Shown: positions 1-7,525 of the stretch, in pieces | Position numbering within the stretch: position 1 is the first letter of the stretch | How the letters are laid out: each line of letters opens with the position of its first letter | NCBI GenBank assembly: GCA_050743365.1 | Contig: JBOGFI010000072.1 | Span: 1-64,000 of the forward strand | Direction of reading: 5' to 3' | Source of the DNA: JBOGFI01 sp050743365 | Lineage (GTDB): Bacteria; Actinomycetota; Acidimicrobiia; IMCC26256; JACDBD01 | DNA length: 64,000 nucleotides | Made by a program: the position numbers and the translations under genes | The notes under the pieces: model-generated | Database searches by the model: none | The model's input: the letters and a program-made list of their open reading frames with translations, nothing else | What the model was told of the DNA's origin: nothing

Positions 1-1084
1 CGATCGAGTCTTCCTCGGTGGCGGTGATGTCGACGCTCCACCGGGCGGGCTCGTACGGGACACCGATGCTCTTGAAGATGTCGTCGTAGAAGGCGTCTTC
101 GCCGACCAGGAGTCGGTGCACGACGCCGAGGAACTCGCCGCTCTCCGCGCCCTGGATGATGCGGTGGTCGTAGGTGCTCGTGAGCGCGATCGTCTTGCTC
201 ACGCCCAATCTCGCCAGCGTGTGCGGGTCGGCGCCCTCGTACTCGGCCGGGAACCCGATCGCGCCCACGCCGACGATGAACCCCTGCCCGGGCATCAGCC
301 GTGGGACCGAGTGCACGGTGCCGATCGTCCCCGGGTTCGTGACGGTGCCGGTGGTCCCGGCGAAGTCGTCGGGCGAGAGCTGGTTGGACCGGACCTTGGC
401 GATCAGCTCTTCGTAGGCGGCGTGGAAGGCGGCGAAGTCGAGGCTGTCGGCCTCGCGGACGTTCGGGACGACCAGCGTGTGGGAGCCGTCGCTCTTCTTC
501 ACGTCGACGGCGAGCCCGAGGTTGACGTGCTCGTGGCGCACCATTACCGGGTGCCCGTCGGCGGTGCCGAACCCGGCGTTCATGGCCGGAACGCGTTCGA
601 GGCCGCGCAGCACCGCGTAGGCGATGACGTGGGTGAAGCTGACCTTGGTGTCGCTGGTGCGCGCCAGATGGTTGTTGAGGATCTGGCGGTTGACCTCGAG
701 CAGCTTGGCGGGGACGGTGCGCACGGAGGTGGCCGTGGGCACGGCCAGGCTGGCCTCCATGTTCTCGACGATCCGGGCCGACGCCCCCCGCAGTGGGCTC
801 GTCTCCTCGCCCTCGAGCACGAGCGGCGGCGGAAGCGGGACCACCTTGTCTCGCTCGCTCGTTGCGGGCGGGGGGATGGCCTCCTTGTCTCGCACGCTCG
901 TTGCGGGCGGCGCGTCGACTATCGGGGAGGCGGGCGGGCGGGTGGCCGACGCGTCAACTGTGCTCCCGAAGAAGGTCCGCCAGCTGACGTCGACCGACGC
1001 GGGGTTGTCGAGCCAGCGGCGGTGCATGTCCTCGAAGAACCCGGAGTTGGGACCGAGCTCCTCGAAGGCCCGCTGATCCGCCAT
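1..1084 (-). CDS. kgd: Multifunctional 2-oxoglutarate decarboxylase/dehydrogenase Kgd, N-terminal part (partial)
   Basis: The first ~361 residues are present; the rest runs off the left edge. The protein opens with MADQRAFEELGPNSGFFEDM, the short E1-type lead-in seen in mycobacterial Kgd. A Pro/Ala-rich linker with a 13-residue repeat follows (about residues 55-85), then an E2-like acyltransferase domain with the DHR signature in STYDHRIIQGAESGEFL near residue 320. This architecture belongs to the actinobacterial enzyme that joins E1 and E2 functions of the TCA-cycle 2-oxoglutarate step. The ATG is preceded by a strong GAGGAGG ribosome site. The thiamine-diphosphate E1 core lies outside the window, so activity cannot be judged here. 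Confidence 0.93.
   Translation of the reverse strand, partial: MADQRAFEELGPNSGFFEDMHRRWLDNPASVDVSWRTFFGSTVDASATRPPASPIVDAPPATSVRDKEAIPPPATSERDKVVPLPPPLVLEGEETSPLRGASARIVENMEASLAVPTATSVRTVPAKLLEVNRQILNNHLARTSDTKVSFTHVIAYAVLRGLERVPAMNAGFGTADGHPVMVRHEHVNLGLAVDVKKSDGSHTLVVPNVREADSLDFAAFHAAYEELIAKVRSNQLSPDDFAGTTGTVTNPGTIGTVHSVPRLMPGQGFIVGVGAIGFPAEYEGADPHTLARLGVSKTIALTSTYDHRIIQGAESGEFLGVVHRLLVGEDAFYDDIFKSIGVPYEPARWSVDITATEEDSI
844..910. repeat. Two 28-bp direct repeats in the Kgd linker
   Basis: Copies at 844-871 and 883-910 differ at a single base and are offset by 39 bp, exactly 13 codons. In the Kgd reading frame they give a repeated PPATSxRDK peptide in the flexible Pro/Ala linker. An in-frame slippage or unequal-crossover expansion of the linker is the simplest explanation. 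Confidence 0.75.
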
Positions 1085-1114
1085 GGTGACGACCTCCTCG
1101 CTCTTCGCTCTTCG

Positions 1115-1138
1115 GCCCGCCCCCGCCGGCGGGTGGGC
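1115..1138 (-). terminator. Hairpin directly after aroG
   Basis: A 24-nt GC-only inverted repeat (8 paired positions including one G.U) abuts the aroG stop codon and lies between aroG and kgd on the minus strand. It has no T-tract, as is usual for high-GC actinobacteria. It may attenuate read-through from aroG into kgd. Confidence 0.4.
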
Positions 1139-2521
1139 TCAGTTCCGCAGCAGCTCGGCCACCTGGAAGGCAAGGTCGAGCGACTGCCGGGCGTTCAGCC
1201 GAGGATCGCACATCGTCTCGTAGCGGTGCTCGAGATGCTCGTCGAGCACCTCCTCGGTGCCGCCCAGGCACTCGGTGACGTTCTCGCCCGTGAGCTCCAC
1301 GTGCACGCCGCCCGGCCAGGCGCCGGCGGTCCCGCACGCGGCGAAGAAGCCGCGCAGCTCGCGCATGACGTCGTCGAAGCGCCTCGTCTTGTAACCGCTC
1401 GCGTGCACGAATGTGTTCCCGTGCATGGGATCGCACGTCCACACGACCGGATGGCCCGCCATCGTCACCGCTCGCAGCAGCGCAGGCAGGGATTCGGCCA
1501 CCCGGTCGGCGCCCATGCGGCTGACCAACATGAGCCGCCCCGGCCGGCGACCGGGGTTGAGGCGCTCGCACAGGGCGAGCACCTCGTCGGGGGTGGCCGT
1601 CGGGCCAAGCTTCACCCCCACCGGGTTCTGCACCCCCGACAGGAACTCCACGTGCGCACCGTTGGGCTGGCGTGTGCGCTCCCCCACCCACAGCAGGTGC
1701 GCGGAGCAGTCGTACCAGTCGCCGGTGAGGCTGTCGCGCCGGGTGAGCGCCTCCTCGTAGCCGAGGAGCACCGCATCGTGCGACGTGTAGAAGTCGACCT
1801 GATGGAGCTGGAGCTCGGCCTCGAGGTCGATGCCGCACGCGGCCATGAAGCGCAGCGCCCGTTCGATCTCCTGCGCCAGCGCCTCGTAGCGGCGGCCTTC
1901 CCGGCTGGTCGCCACGTACTCCAGGTTCCAGGCGTGTACCTGCTTGAGGTCGGCGTACCCGCCCTTGGTGAACGCACGCAGGAGGTTCAAGGTGGCAGCC
2001 GACTGGTGGTAGCCGCGCAGGATGCGGGCGGGGTCGGGGCGGCGGGAGTCGGCGTCGTAGGCGAAGTCGTTGACCATGTCACCCCGGAACGAGGGGAGCT
2101 CGGCGCCGCCCCGCTGCTCGGTGGCGGAGGACCGGGGCTTCACGAACTGGCCGGCGATGCGCCCGATCTTCACCGTGGGGAAGCCGGTGCTGTACGTGAG
2201 CACCACCGCCATCTGGAGGATGACCTTGAGCTTGTCGCGTATGGCGTCGGCCGAGAACGCCTCGAACGACTCGGCGCAGTCGCCCGCCTGCAACAGGAAC
2301 CCCCTGCCATCGGCGACCGCGGCCAGCGACTCGGTGAGCTGGCGGGCCTCGCCCGCGAACACCAGCGGCGGGAGCCGGCGCAGCTCGGCGAGCGCGGCAT
2401 CCAGCGCGGCGGGGTCGGGCCAGTCGGGCTGCTGGTCTGCCGGCCGCGCCCGCCAGCCGTCCGGCGACCACTCGCCGCCGAACATGGTCGGCGCGGGCGG
2501 CACGTGCAGGGGATCGCTCAT
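1139..2521 (-). CDS. aroG: Class II 3-deoxy-7-phosphoheptulonate (DAHP) synthase
   Basis: This cytosolic enzyme condenses phosphoenolpyruvate with erythrose 4-phosphate, the first step of the shikimate pathway. At 460 residues it has the length of the class II (plant/actinobacterial) family. Family hallmarks are QAGDCAESFEAF near residue 78, VWTCDPMHGNT, and GGVHVELTGENVTECLGG near the C-terminus, which supply metal and substrate ligands. The ATG start overlaps the stop of the upstream bpa gene in a TGATG arrangement, so its translation is probably coupled. A longer open frame continues upstream, but it runs antisense-like through bpa and lacks family similarity. Confidence 0.95.
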   Translation of the reverse strand: MSDPLHVPPAPTMFGGEWSPDGWRARPADQQPDWPDPAALDAALAELRRLPPLVFAGEARQLTESLAAVADGRGFLLQAGDCAESFEAFSADAIRDKLKVILQMAVVLTYSTGFPTVKIGRIAGQFVKPRSSATEQRGGAELPSFRGDMVNDFAYDADSRRPDPARILRGYHQSAATLNLLRAFTKGGYADLKQVHAWNLEYVATSREGRRYEALAQEIERALRFMAACGIDLEAELQLHQVDFYTSHDAVLLGYEEALTRRDSLTGDWYDCSAHLLWVGERTRQPNGAHVEFLSGVQNPVGVKLGPTATPDEVLALCERLNPGRRPGRLMLVSRMGADRVAESLPALLRAVTMAGHPVVWTCDPMHGNTFVHASGYKTRRFDDVMRELRGFFAACGTAGAWPGGVHVELTGENVTECLGGTEEVLDEHLEHRYETMCDPRLNARQSLDLAFQVAELLRN

Positions 2522-3030
2522 CAGAGGTAGCCGGTCGACGGCTTGACGCCACCTTCGCCAGGGGGACCCGGCGGCCCGGGCGGGATCGCGCGGCGCCGCA
2601 TCTCCTCGAGCTGGCCCTGGGCCATCGCCTGCTGGGTGAAGAGGGTCGCCTGGATGCCGTGGAACAGGCCCTCGAGCCAGCCGACGAGCTGGGCCTGAGC
2701 CAGGCGCAGCTCCGACTCGGTCGGCGTCTCGGACGAGAACGGCAGCACGACCTCGGCCAGCTCGTCGTGCAGCTCGGGCGACATGACGTCTTCGAGCTCG
2801 CGCAGGGACTTCTGGTGGATCTCCCGCAACGCCTTGCGCCCGGCGTCGTCGATCGGGGCTCGGCGCACCTCGTCGAGCATCGACCGGACCATGGAGGCGA
2901 TGCGAATGAGTTTGGTGGGGTGGGTGACCTGCTCGGCGGCGGCAGCGTCGCCGCCGGGCCCGGCCTGGGCTTCGTCGACGACCTCGGGCTGCACCCGGTC
3001 GCGTTCGGGTGTCGCGTCGCTGGTGCTCAT
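2521..3030 (-). CDS. bpa: Bacterial proteasome activator Bpa
   Basis: This 169-residue protein matches the Bpa/DUF2587 family, the ATP-independent ring activator that opens the 20S proteasome gate in actinobacteria. The predicted helical core covers roughly residues 35-140 (RIASMVRSMLDEVRR, LRLAQAQLVGWLEGLFHGIQ). A Pro/Gly linker follows, and the tail ends in Gly-Tyr-Leu, the C-terminal tyrosine motif that docks into the proteasome. The start is at MSTSDATPE; upstream codons do not look family-like. It ends in a TGATG overlap with aroG. No proteasome subunit genes are in the window. Confidence 0.9.
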   Translation of the reverse strand: MSTSDATPERDRVQPEVVDEAQAGPGGDAAAAEQVTHPTKLIRIASMVRSMLDEVRRAPIDDAGRKALREIHQKSLRELEDVMSPELHDELAEVVLPFSSETPTESELRLAQAQLVGWLEGLFHGIQATLFTQQAMAQGQLEEMRRRAIPPGPPGPPGEGGVKPSTGYL

Positions 3031-3074
3031 CGCGCCGCCAGGATAGAAGCTGGACTCCCGCCCCGATCCATCGC

Positions 3075-3881
3075 TTACGACGGCCCGGGCAGGCTCCCCT
3101 CCCGGACGCCCGGTGGCACCTTGCCCCGGGCACCCTCGGTGCGTGGTCCGGGCACCTGGTGGAACTCGTAGGGCTCCGGCTCGCGGCCGGGCTGGCAGAC
3201 CCAGCACTCGCCCGTCCGCCCGGTGGTGACGATGCGCAGCACCGCCTCGGCGATCTGCGACGCCGGCATGAGGGGGAAGCGCGCCTCCGCCAGCAGGCGC
3301 CTGGCGTCGTCGCCGACGATGGCGGTGTCGGTCATCCCCGGGTTCACGGTGTTGGCGGTGATGCCCTTGGGCGCCAGGGTCGGGGCGATGCTGCGGATGA
3401 GCCCGACCACCGCGTGCTTCGTGAGGTCGTAGACGGGATCGGGCGGGAACGGGATGAGACCGGCCAGTGACGACGTGGCCACGATCGCGCCCCCGCCCCG
3501 CCGCTCCATGGCGCGGATCGCGGCGCGGGCGCCGTAGACGACACCGTCGACGTTGACCCGCATGATGCGGCGGTACACGTCGTCGGGGAGGGTGGACAGG
3601 TCGGCATGGCCGATGGCGATGCCGGCATTCAGGAAGGCGATGTCGACGCCGCCCAGCTCGCGCTCGCAGGTGCTGAACGCCTCGTCGACCTGGGCCGGCT
3701 CACCCATGTCGGCCTGCACAAAGATGCCGCCGAGCTCCTTTGCGGCTGCGCGGCCGTCGTCGTCGGTGAGGTCGACCACGCACACGCGCGCGCCCTCGGC
3801 GGCCAGGCGCTCGGCGGTGGCCCTGCCGATCCCCGACGCCGCGCCGGTGACGAGCGCGACCTTGCCGTCGAGTTGGCCCAT
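3075..3881 (-). CDS. Short-chain dehydrogenase/reductase (SDR) family oxidoreductase
   Basis: This 268-residue classical SDR has the NAD(P)-binding motif TGAASGIGRA at residues 12-21, an acidic residue after strand 2 (VVDLTDDDG) suggesting NAD preference, the NAG motif (FLNAGIAIG), the catalytic Ser in ATSSLAG, and the YxxxK motif (YDLTK). The last ~40 residues include a CWVCQPGREPEPYEF stretch common in uncharacterised actinobacterial SDRs. GAGGAGGAG precedes the ATG. The substrate cannot be inferred. It reads in the same direction as bpa with a 44-bp gap. Confidence 0.88.
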   Translation of the reverse strand: MGQLDGKVALVTGAASGIGRATAERLAAEGARVCVVDLTDDDGRAAAKELGGIFVQADMGEPAQVDEAFSTCERELGGVDIAFLNAGIAIGHADLSTLPDDVYRRIMRVNVDGVVYGARAAIRAMERRGGGAIVATSSLAGLIPFPPDPVYDLTKHAVVGLIRSIAPTLAPKGITANTVNPGMTDTAIVGDDARRLLAEARFPLMPASQIAEAVLRIVTTGRTGECWVCQPGREPEPYEFHQVPGPRTEGARGKVPPGVREGSLPGPS

Positions 3882-3931
3882 CGTCTCCTCCTCGGTGCCG
3901 GGCAGAGGCTACGTGGGCTGGTGGCTGCGCG

Positions 3932-4054
3932 TCAGCGGGCGAGCAAGTCGTCGAGCGCCGACGTGGCCGGATCGACCCAGTACAGGTCCGGTACGGCGCC
4001 GAAGGCGCGATCCGCGGCGAGCGCCTCGACCCGTTCGCTCAGGGCCACCGGCAC
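3932..4054 (-). pseudogene. C-terminal stub of a PIN-domain (VapC-type) toxin
   Basis: A 40-codon frame starts at GTG seven bases after the upstream antitoxin stop, behind a GGTGAGGG ribosome site. Its sequence RVEALAADRAFGAVPDLYWV resembles only the last strand-helix segment of PIN toxins, where a D..F..VPxL pattern is typical. The N-terminal ~90 residues with the catalytic acidic residues are missing. I read it as a toxin truncated by internal deletion, leaving the antitoxin gene in place. A genuine tiny protein of unknown function is the alternative. Confidence 0.45.
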
Positions 4055-4061
4055 GGGGCCC

Positions 4062-4313
4062 TCACCAGCGCACGCGATCGTGAGCCTCGTCCAGCTCCTT
4101 CCGCAGGTCGGCGGGATCGTCGCGGACGGGCATCGGCTCGGCTGCCAGCAGCGCGTCGATGGCCGCACGGCGGCGTTCGAGGTCCGAAGGCAGGCTCCGG
4201 TCGATCGCCTCCCGGATGACAGTAGCGACCGATACCTTCCGGCGCTCGGCTTCGGCGGCGACCCGGCGGTAGCGCTCCTCGTCGAGGAGAATTTGCAGTC
4301 GGCGCCTATACAC
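4062..4313 (-). CDS. Ribbon-helix-helix antitoxin (VapB/CopG type)
   Basis: This 83-residue protein starts MYRRRLQILLDEERYRRVAA (GTG start), the short strand plus helix of a ribbon-helix-helix DNA-binding domain. An acidic, probably disordered tail follows (MPVRDDPADLRKELDEAHD), the part that normally binds the toxin. Antitoxins of this kind repress their own promoter as dimers. The frame stays open further upstream, but that extension would cross the divergent Phd-type gene, so the GTG is preferred. Its downstream partner is only a stub, so this looks like an orphaned antitoxin. Confidence 0.7.
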   Translation of the reverse strand: MYRRRLQILLDEERYRRVAAEAERRKVSVATVIREAIDRSLPSDLERRRAAIDALLAAEPMPVRDDPADLRKELDEAHDRVRW

Positions 4314-4346
4314 ACGCGTACAGTAGCGTGCGCGTGGCGTCGGTAG

Positions 4347-4367
4347 ACCATGGTTGTGGACCATGGT
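4347..4367. promoter_or_regulatory. Twin palindromic operator between two divergent toxin-antitoxin loci
   Basis: Two identical copies of the palindrome ACCATGGT (4347-4354 and 4360-4367) are separated by TGTGG, giving 13-bp centre spacing. They lie in the 66-bp gap between the divergent antitoxin genes. Phd/YefM antitoxins bind paired palindromes of this type to autoregulate, so this is the likely operator for the rightward operon. The leftward side carries an imperfect inverted repeat (CACGCG...CGCGTG, about 4313-4335) that could serve the ribbon-helix-helix protein. Confidence 0.55.
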
Positions 4368-4379
4368 ACGATCATCTCC

Positions 4380-4622
4380 GTGGAAACCATCGCCATCTCG
4401 AAGTTCAAGGCAACTTGCCTCGCCGTTCTCGAGCAGGTCCGCAGCACTGGCCGGCCCGTGCTCGTCACTCGCCATGGCGAGCCCGTCGCCGAGATCGTGC
4501 CGCCCTCGCATCCGGCCACGGCCTCGCAGTGGCTGGGCGCGGCCAGGGGCACCGCTCGCATCGTGGGCGACATCGTCGGCCCAGTCGCCGACGACAGAGA
4601 GTGGGAGGCGCTCCAGGGTTGA
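4380..4622 (+). CDS. Phd/YefM-family antitoxin
   Basis: The 80-residue product starts METIAISKFKATCLAVLEQV from GTG at 4380. This is the Phd fold with its SKFKA DNA-binding segment, followed by VLVTRHGEPVAEIVPP and a C-terminal toxin-binding tail. An in-frame ATG at 4350 is possible, but it lies inside the palindromic operator, so I favour the GTG. The stop overlaps the toxin start (TTGA), giving translational coupling. It would neutralise the PIN-domain ribonuclease encoded next. Confidence 0.85.
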   Translation: METIAISKFKATCLAVLEQVRSTGRPVLVTRHGEPVAEIVPPSHPATASQWLGAARGTARIVGDIVGPVADDREWEALQG

Positions 4623-5014
4623 GGCTCCTGCTCGACACGCACATCTGGCTCTGGAGCCTGCTCGAACCGGAGCGGCTGGCCGGTCCGGTCAGCAGACGGC
4701 TCGAGGACCCGGCGAACGAGCTCTGGCTGTCGCCGATCAGCGTTTGGGAGGCACTGCTCCTCGCCGAAAGAGGCCGCGTCGAGTTCGACCGCGAGCCCTC
4801 GGTGTGGCTCGACGCCGAGCTCCGAAAGGTCCCGCTCCGGGACGCGCCGCTCAACCGTGAGGTTGCCCTTCGGAGCCGTACCGTCGACCTGCCGCACCAG
4901 GACCCGGCCGACCGATTCCTCGTCGCGACCGCGGCGGTCTACGACCTCACGCTGGTGACGGCCGACGAGCGGCTCCTCGGCGCATCCGGTTACCGGGTGC
5001 TCGCCAACCGCTGA
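4619..5014 (+). CDS. PIN-domain ribonuclease toxin
   Basis: The 131-residue protein has the acidic PIN residues in order: Asp in LLLDTHIWLW (residue 6), Glu in ISVWEALLL, Asp in DPADRFLVATA and Asp in LVTADERLL. These coordinate Mg2+ for RNA cleavage. The start is TTG, overlapping the antitoxin TGA, which keeps toxin translation coupled and probably weak. The LDTHIWLW start places it in the PIN subgroup that pairs with Phd-type antitoxins. It looks intact. Confidence 0.88.
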   Translation: MRLLLDTHIWLWSLLEPERLAGPVSRRLEDPANELWLSPISVWEALLLAERGRVEFDREPSVWLDAELRKVPLRDAPLNREVALRSRTVDLPHQDPADRFLVATAAVYDLTLVTADERLLGASGYRVLANR

Positions 5015-5147
5015 ACGACGACCGTCGAGGGGTGTCGGCCCTCGTCGGATTCCATCTGGGCTGGCCCCTTTCCCCGAATACCCCCCGCTAGTACTTTTCC
5101 GCCGACATCCGGGCCGGAGAACGGACCGAACCACGGGGGGCACGCCC

Positions 5148-6704
5148 ATGACCGTCACGCCGCCGCGCCAGAAGGTCGACCGCGACGAGGTCTTCCTCGA
5201 GTACACGAAGAGCATCTGCCCGGTGTGCAAGACCGTCATCGACGGCGAGGTCAACGTCAAGGACAACCGCGTGTTCCTGCGTAAGCGCTGCGCCGATCAC
5301 GGGCAATTCGAGGCGTTGCTCTACTCCGACGCCGAGATGTACTTCGACTCCCTGCGCTTCAACAAGCCCGGCACCATCCCGCTCGAGACCCAGACCGAGA
5401 TCAAGGACGGCTGCCCCCTCGACTGCGGACTCTGTCCCGAGCACAAGCAGCATGCCTGCCTCGGGATCATCGAGGTGAACACCAACTGCAACCTCGACTG
5501 CCCCATCTGCTTCGCCGACTCAGGCCACCAGCCCGACGGCTTCAGCCTCACGACGGAGCAGGTCGAAGTGGGCCTCGACGCGTTCGTGCGCTCCGAGGGC
5601 GAGCCCGAGGTCGTTATGTTCTCGGGCGGGGAACCGACGATCCACCCCCAGATCCTCGACTTCATGCGCATGGCCGACGACAAGGGCGTGAAGATCGTCA
5701 ACCTCAACACCAACGGCATCCGCCTGGCCCACGACCGCAAGTTCATGGCCGACCTCGCCGGGCTGCCCAAGAAGCCCAACATCTACATGCAGTTCGACGG
5801 CTTCGCCGAGCGCACCCACACCGAGATCCGGGGCCGGGACCTTCGCAAGGCCAAGGAGAAGGCCCTCGGCCACTGCGCCGAGTTCGGCCTCAACGTCACC
5901 CTGGTCGCGGCGATCGAGCGCGACCTCAACCAGCACGAGCTCGGCGACATCGTGCGCTTCGGCATCAGGCACCCGGCGGTGCGCTCGGTGGCGTTCCAGC
6001 CCGTCACCCACTCGGGCCGCCACGTCGAGTTCGACCCGATGAACCGCCTCACCAACGCCGACATCGTCCACGGCCTCGCCGACCAGTGCCCGGAGTGGTT
6101 CCGGGTCTCCGACTTCTTCCCGGTACCGTGCTGCTTCCCGACCTGTCGCAGCATCACCTACTGCCTGGTCGACGGCGACAACGTCGTGCCGATCCCGCGG
6201 CTGGTCGAGATCGAGGACTACCTCGACTACGTCAGCAACCGGGTGATGCCCGACATGTCGGTTCGGGGGGCGCTCGAGAAGCTGTGGAGCGCGTCGGCGG
6301 TGCCCGGCACCGAGGCGACGGCGTCGCAGCTCGAGTGCGCGACCTGCGGCATCGACCTGCCCGAGGCGCTCAAGGAGCTGACCGACAAGGCGTTCATGAT
6401 CGTGATCCAGGACTTCCAGGACCCGTACACCCTGAACGTGAAGCAGCTCATGAAGTGTTGCGTGGAGGAGATCACGCCTGACGGGCGGCTCATCCCGTTC
6501 TGCGCCTACAACTCGGTGGGGTACCGGGAGGAGATCCGCGAGCAGCTGTCGGGGGTGAGCGTGCCGACGATCGTGCCCAACTCGAACGAGCTCCAGCCGG
6601 TGCTGCTCACCACCAAGTACGGCTCGAAGACCCACGGGAACGGGGAGGACGGAAATGGTCACCGTCCACCCGATGCCACCAACGTCGGGAAGGGCCTGCG
6701 ATGA
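5148..6704 (+). CDS. Radical SAM enzyme of the tetraether-synthase-like (Tes/MJ0619) family
   Basis: The 518-residue protein has the layout of Tes-type radical SAM enzymes. An N-terminal rubredoxin-like metal site comes first (C24, C27, C48, H51). An auxiliary cluster motif C89-x3-C93-x2-C96 with C104 follows, then the radical SAM cluster C114-x3-C118-x2-C121 and the SAM-binding SGGEPT (159-164). More cysteines follow: C328/C329/C333/C339, C397/C400, C437/C438 and C452. Characterised archaeal relatives join two lipid tails by C-C coupling; many bacterial relatives are uncharacterised. GGGGGG precedes the ATG. The stop overlaps the methyltransferase start (ATGA), so the two are coexpressed. 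The substrate is unknown: lipid coupling or modification of a methylated metalloid are both open. Confidence 0.85.
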   Translation: MTVTPPRQKVDRDEVFLEYTKSICPVCKTVIDGEVNVKDNRVFLRKRCADHGQFEALLYSDAEMYFDSLRFNKPGTIPLETQTEIKDGCPLDCGLCPEHKQHACLGIIEVNTNCNLDCPICFADSGHQPDGFSLTTEQVEVGLDAFVRSEGEPEVVMFSGGEPTIHPQILDFMRMADDKGVKIVNLNTNGIRLAHDRKFMADLAGLPKKPNIYMQFDGFAERTHTEIRGRDLRKAKEKALGHCAEFGLNVTLVAAIERDLNQHELGDIVRFGIRHPAVRSVAFQPVTHSGRHVEFDPMNRLTNADIVHGLADQCPEWFRVSDFFPVPCCFPTCRSITYCLVDGDNVVPIPRLVEIEDYLDYVSNRVMPDMSVRGALEKLWSASAVPGTEATASQLECATCGIDLPEALKELTDKAFMIVIQDFQDPYTLNVKQLMKCCVEEITPDGRLIPFCAYNSVGYREEIREQLSGVSVPTIVPNSNELQPVLLTTKYGSKTHGNGEDGNGHRPPDATNVGKGLR

Positions 6705-7519
6705 GTACGAGCGAGGTGCTGCCCAGCGCCGCGGAGGGGGCGTCAGCCGACGAAGTCAAACTCTGCTGCGCGCGGGCCTACCAGCAGGACGCCGTCGCCC
6801 TGATCCTGGGTGAGAGCTACCACCCCGGCGGCCTCGACCTCACCCGCCGCCTCGCGCGCTCGCTCGAGCTGCGGCCGGGCCAGCGGGTCCTCGACGTCGC
6901 CAGCGGGCCGGGCGCGACTGCGTTCCTGCTGGCGTCGGAGTTCGGCGTCGAGGTCGACGGCGTCGACCTCGGCCCCGAGACCATCGCCAAGGCCAACGCC
7001 ACCGCGGCCGCCGAGGGCGTAGCGGACCGCGTGCGCTTCCACCTCGGCGACGCCGAGCGACTCCCGCTCCCCGACGAGTCGGTCGACGCCGTCGTGTGCG
7101 AGTGCGCCTTCTGCACCTTCCCCGACAAGGCGACGGCCGCCGCCGAGATGGCGCGGGTGCTGCGCCCGGGCGGCAAGGTCGGCATCACCGACGTCGCCCT
7201 GGACCCGACCTGGCTCCACAAGGAGCTCCAGAGCCTCGCCGGCTGGGTCGCGTGTCTGGCCGACGCCCGGCCCGTCGGCGAGTACGTCGAGCTGCTGGGC
7301 GGCGCGGGCCTGGAGACGACCCACACCGAGTCGCACGACGGCGCGCTGGCGCGCATGATCGAGCAGATCGACGCCCGCCTGCGCGCGTTCCGGATTGCCA
7401 AGCTGCCCGCGCTCGCGAATCTTGACTTCGACGCCGCCGACGAGCGGGTCGCCCTCGCGGCCGAGGCGGTACGCGACGGTATCGCCGGCTACTCGCTCCT
7501 GGTGGCCGAGAAGACGTAG
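6701..7519 (+). CDS. ArsM-like class I SAM methyltransferase with conserved cysteines
   Basis: The 272-residue protein contains SAM motif I VLDVASGPG (63-71) and the acidic GVDLGP after strand 2. Cysteines fall at the places where As(III) methyltransferases (ArsM) carry their metalloid ligands: a Cys-Cys pair at 22-23, C133/C135/C138 in VCECAFCTF, and C185 in GWVACLADARPVGEYVELL, which resembles the ArsM segment around its third ligand. That supports a soft-metal or metalloid substrate, but no arsR or efflux gene is nearby, so arsenic is an inference. UbiE-like C-methylation of a small molecule is the alternative. It overlaps the radical SAM gene by 4 nt. Confidence 0.8.
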   Translation: MSTSEVLPSAAEGASADEVKLCCARAYQQDAVALILGESYHPGGLDLTRRLARSLELRPGQRVLDVASGPGATAFLLASEFGVEVDGVDLGPETIAKANATAAAEGVADRVRFHLGDAERLPLPDESVDAVVCECAFCTFPDKATAAAEMARVLRPGGKVGITDVALDPTWLHKELQSLAGWVACLADARPVGEYVELLGGAGLETTHTESHDGALARMIEQIDARLRAFRIAKLPALANLDFDAADERVALAAEAVRDGIAGYSLLVAEKT

Positions 7520-7525
7520 CTGCGC

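Noticed and set aside
116..2530. 804-codon plus-strand open frame over kgd, aroG and bpa
   Set aside because: It is a GC-driven antisense frame with His/Gly/Arg-rich composition and no domain; the minus-strand genes are clear.
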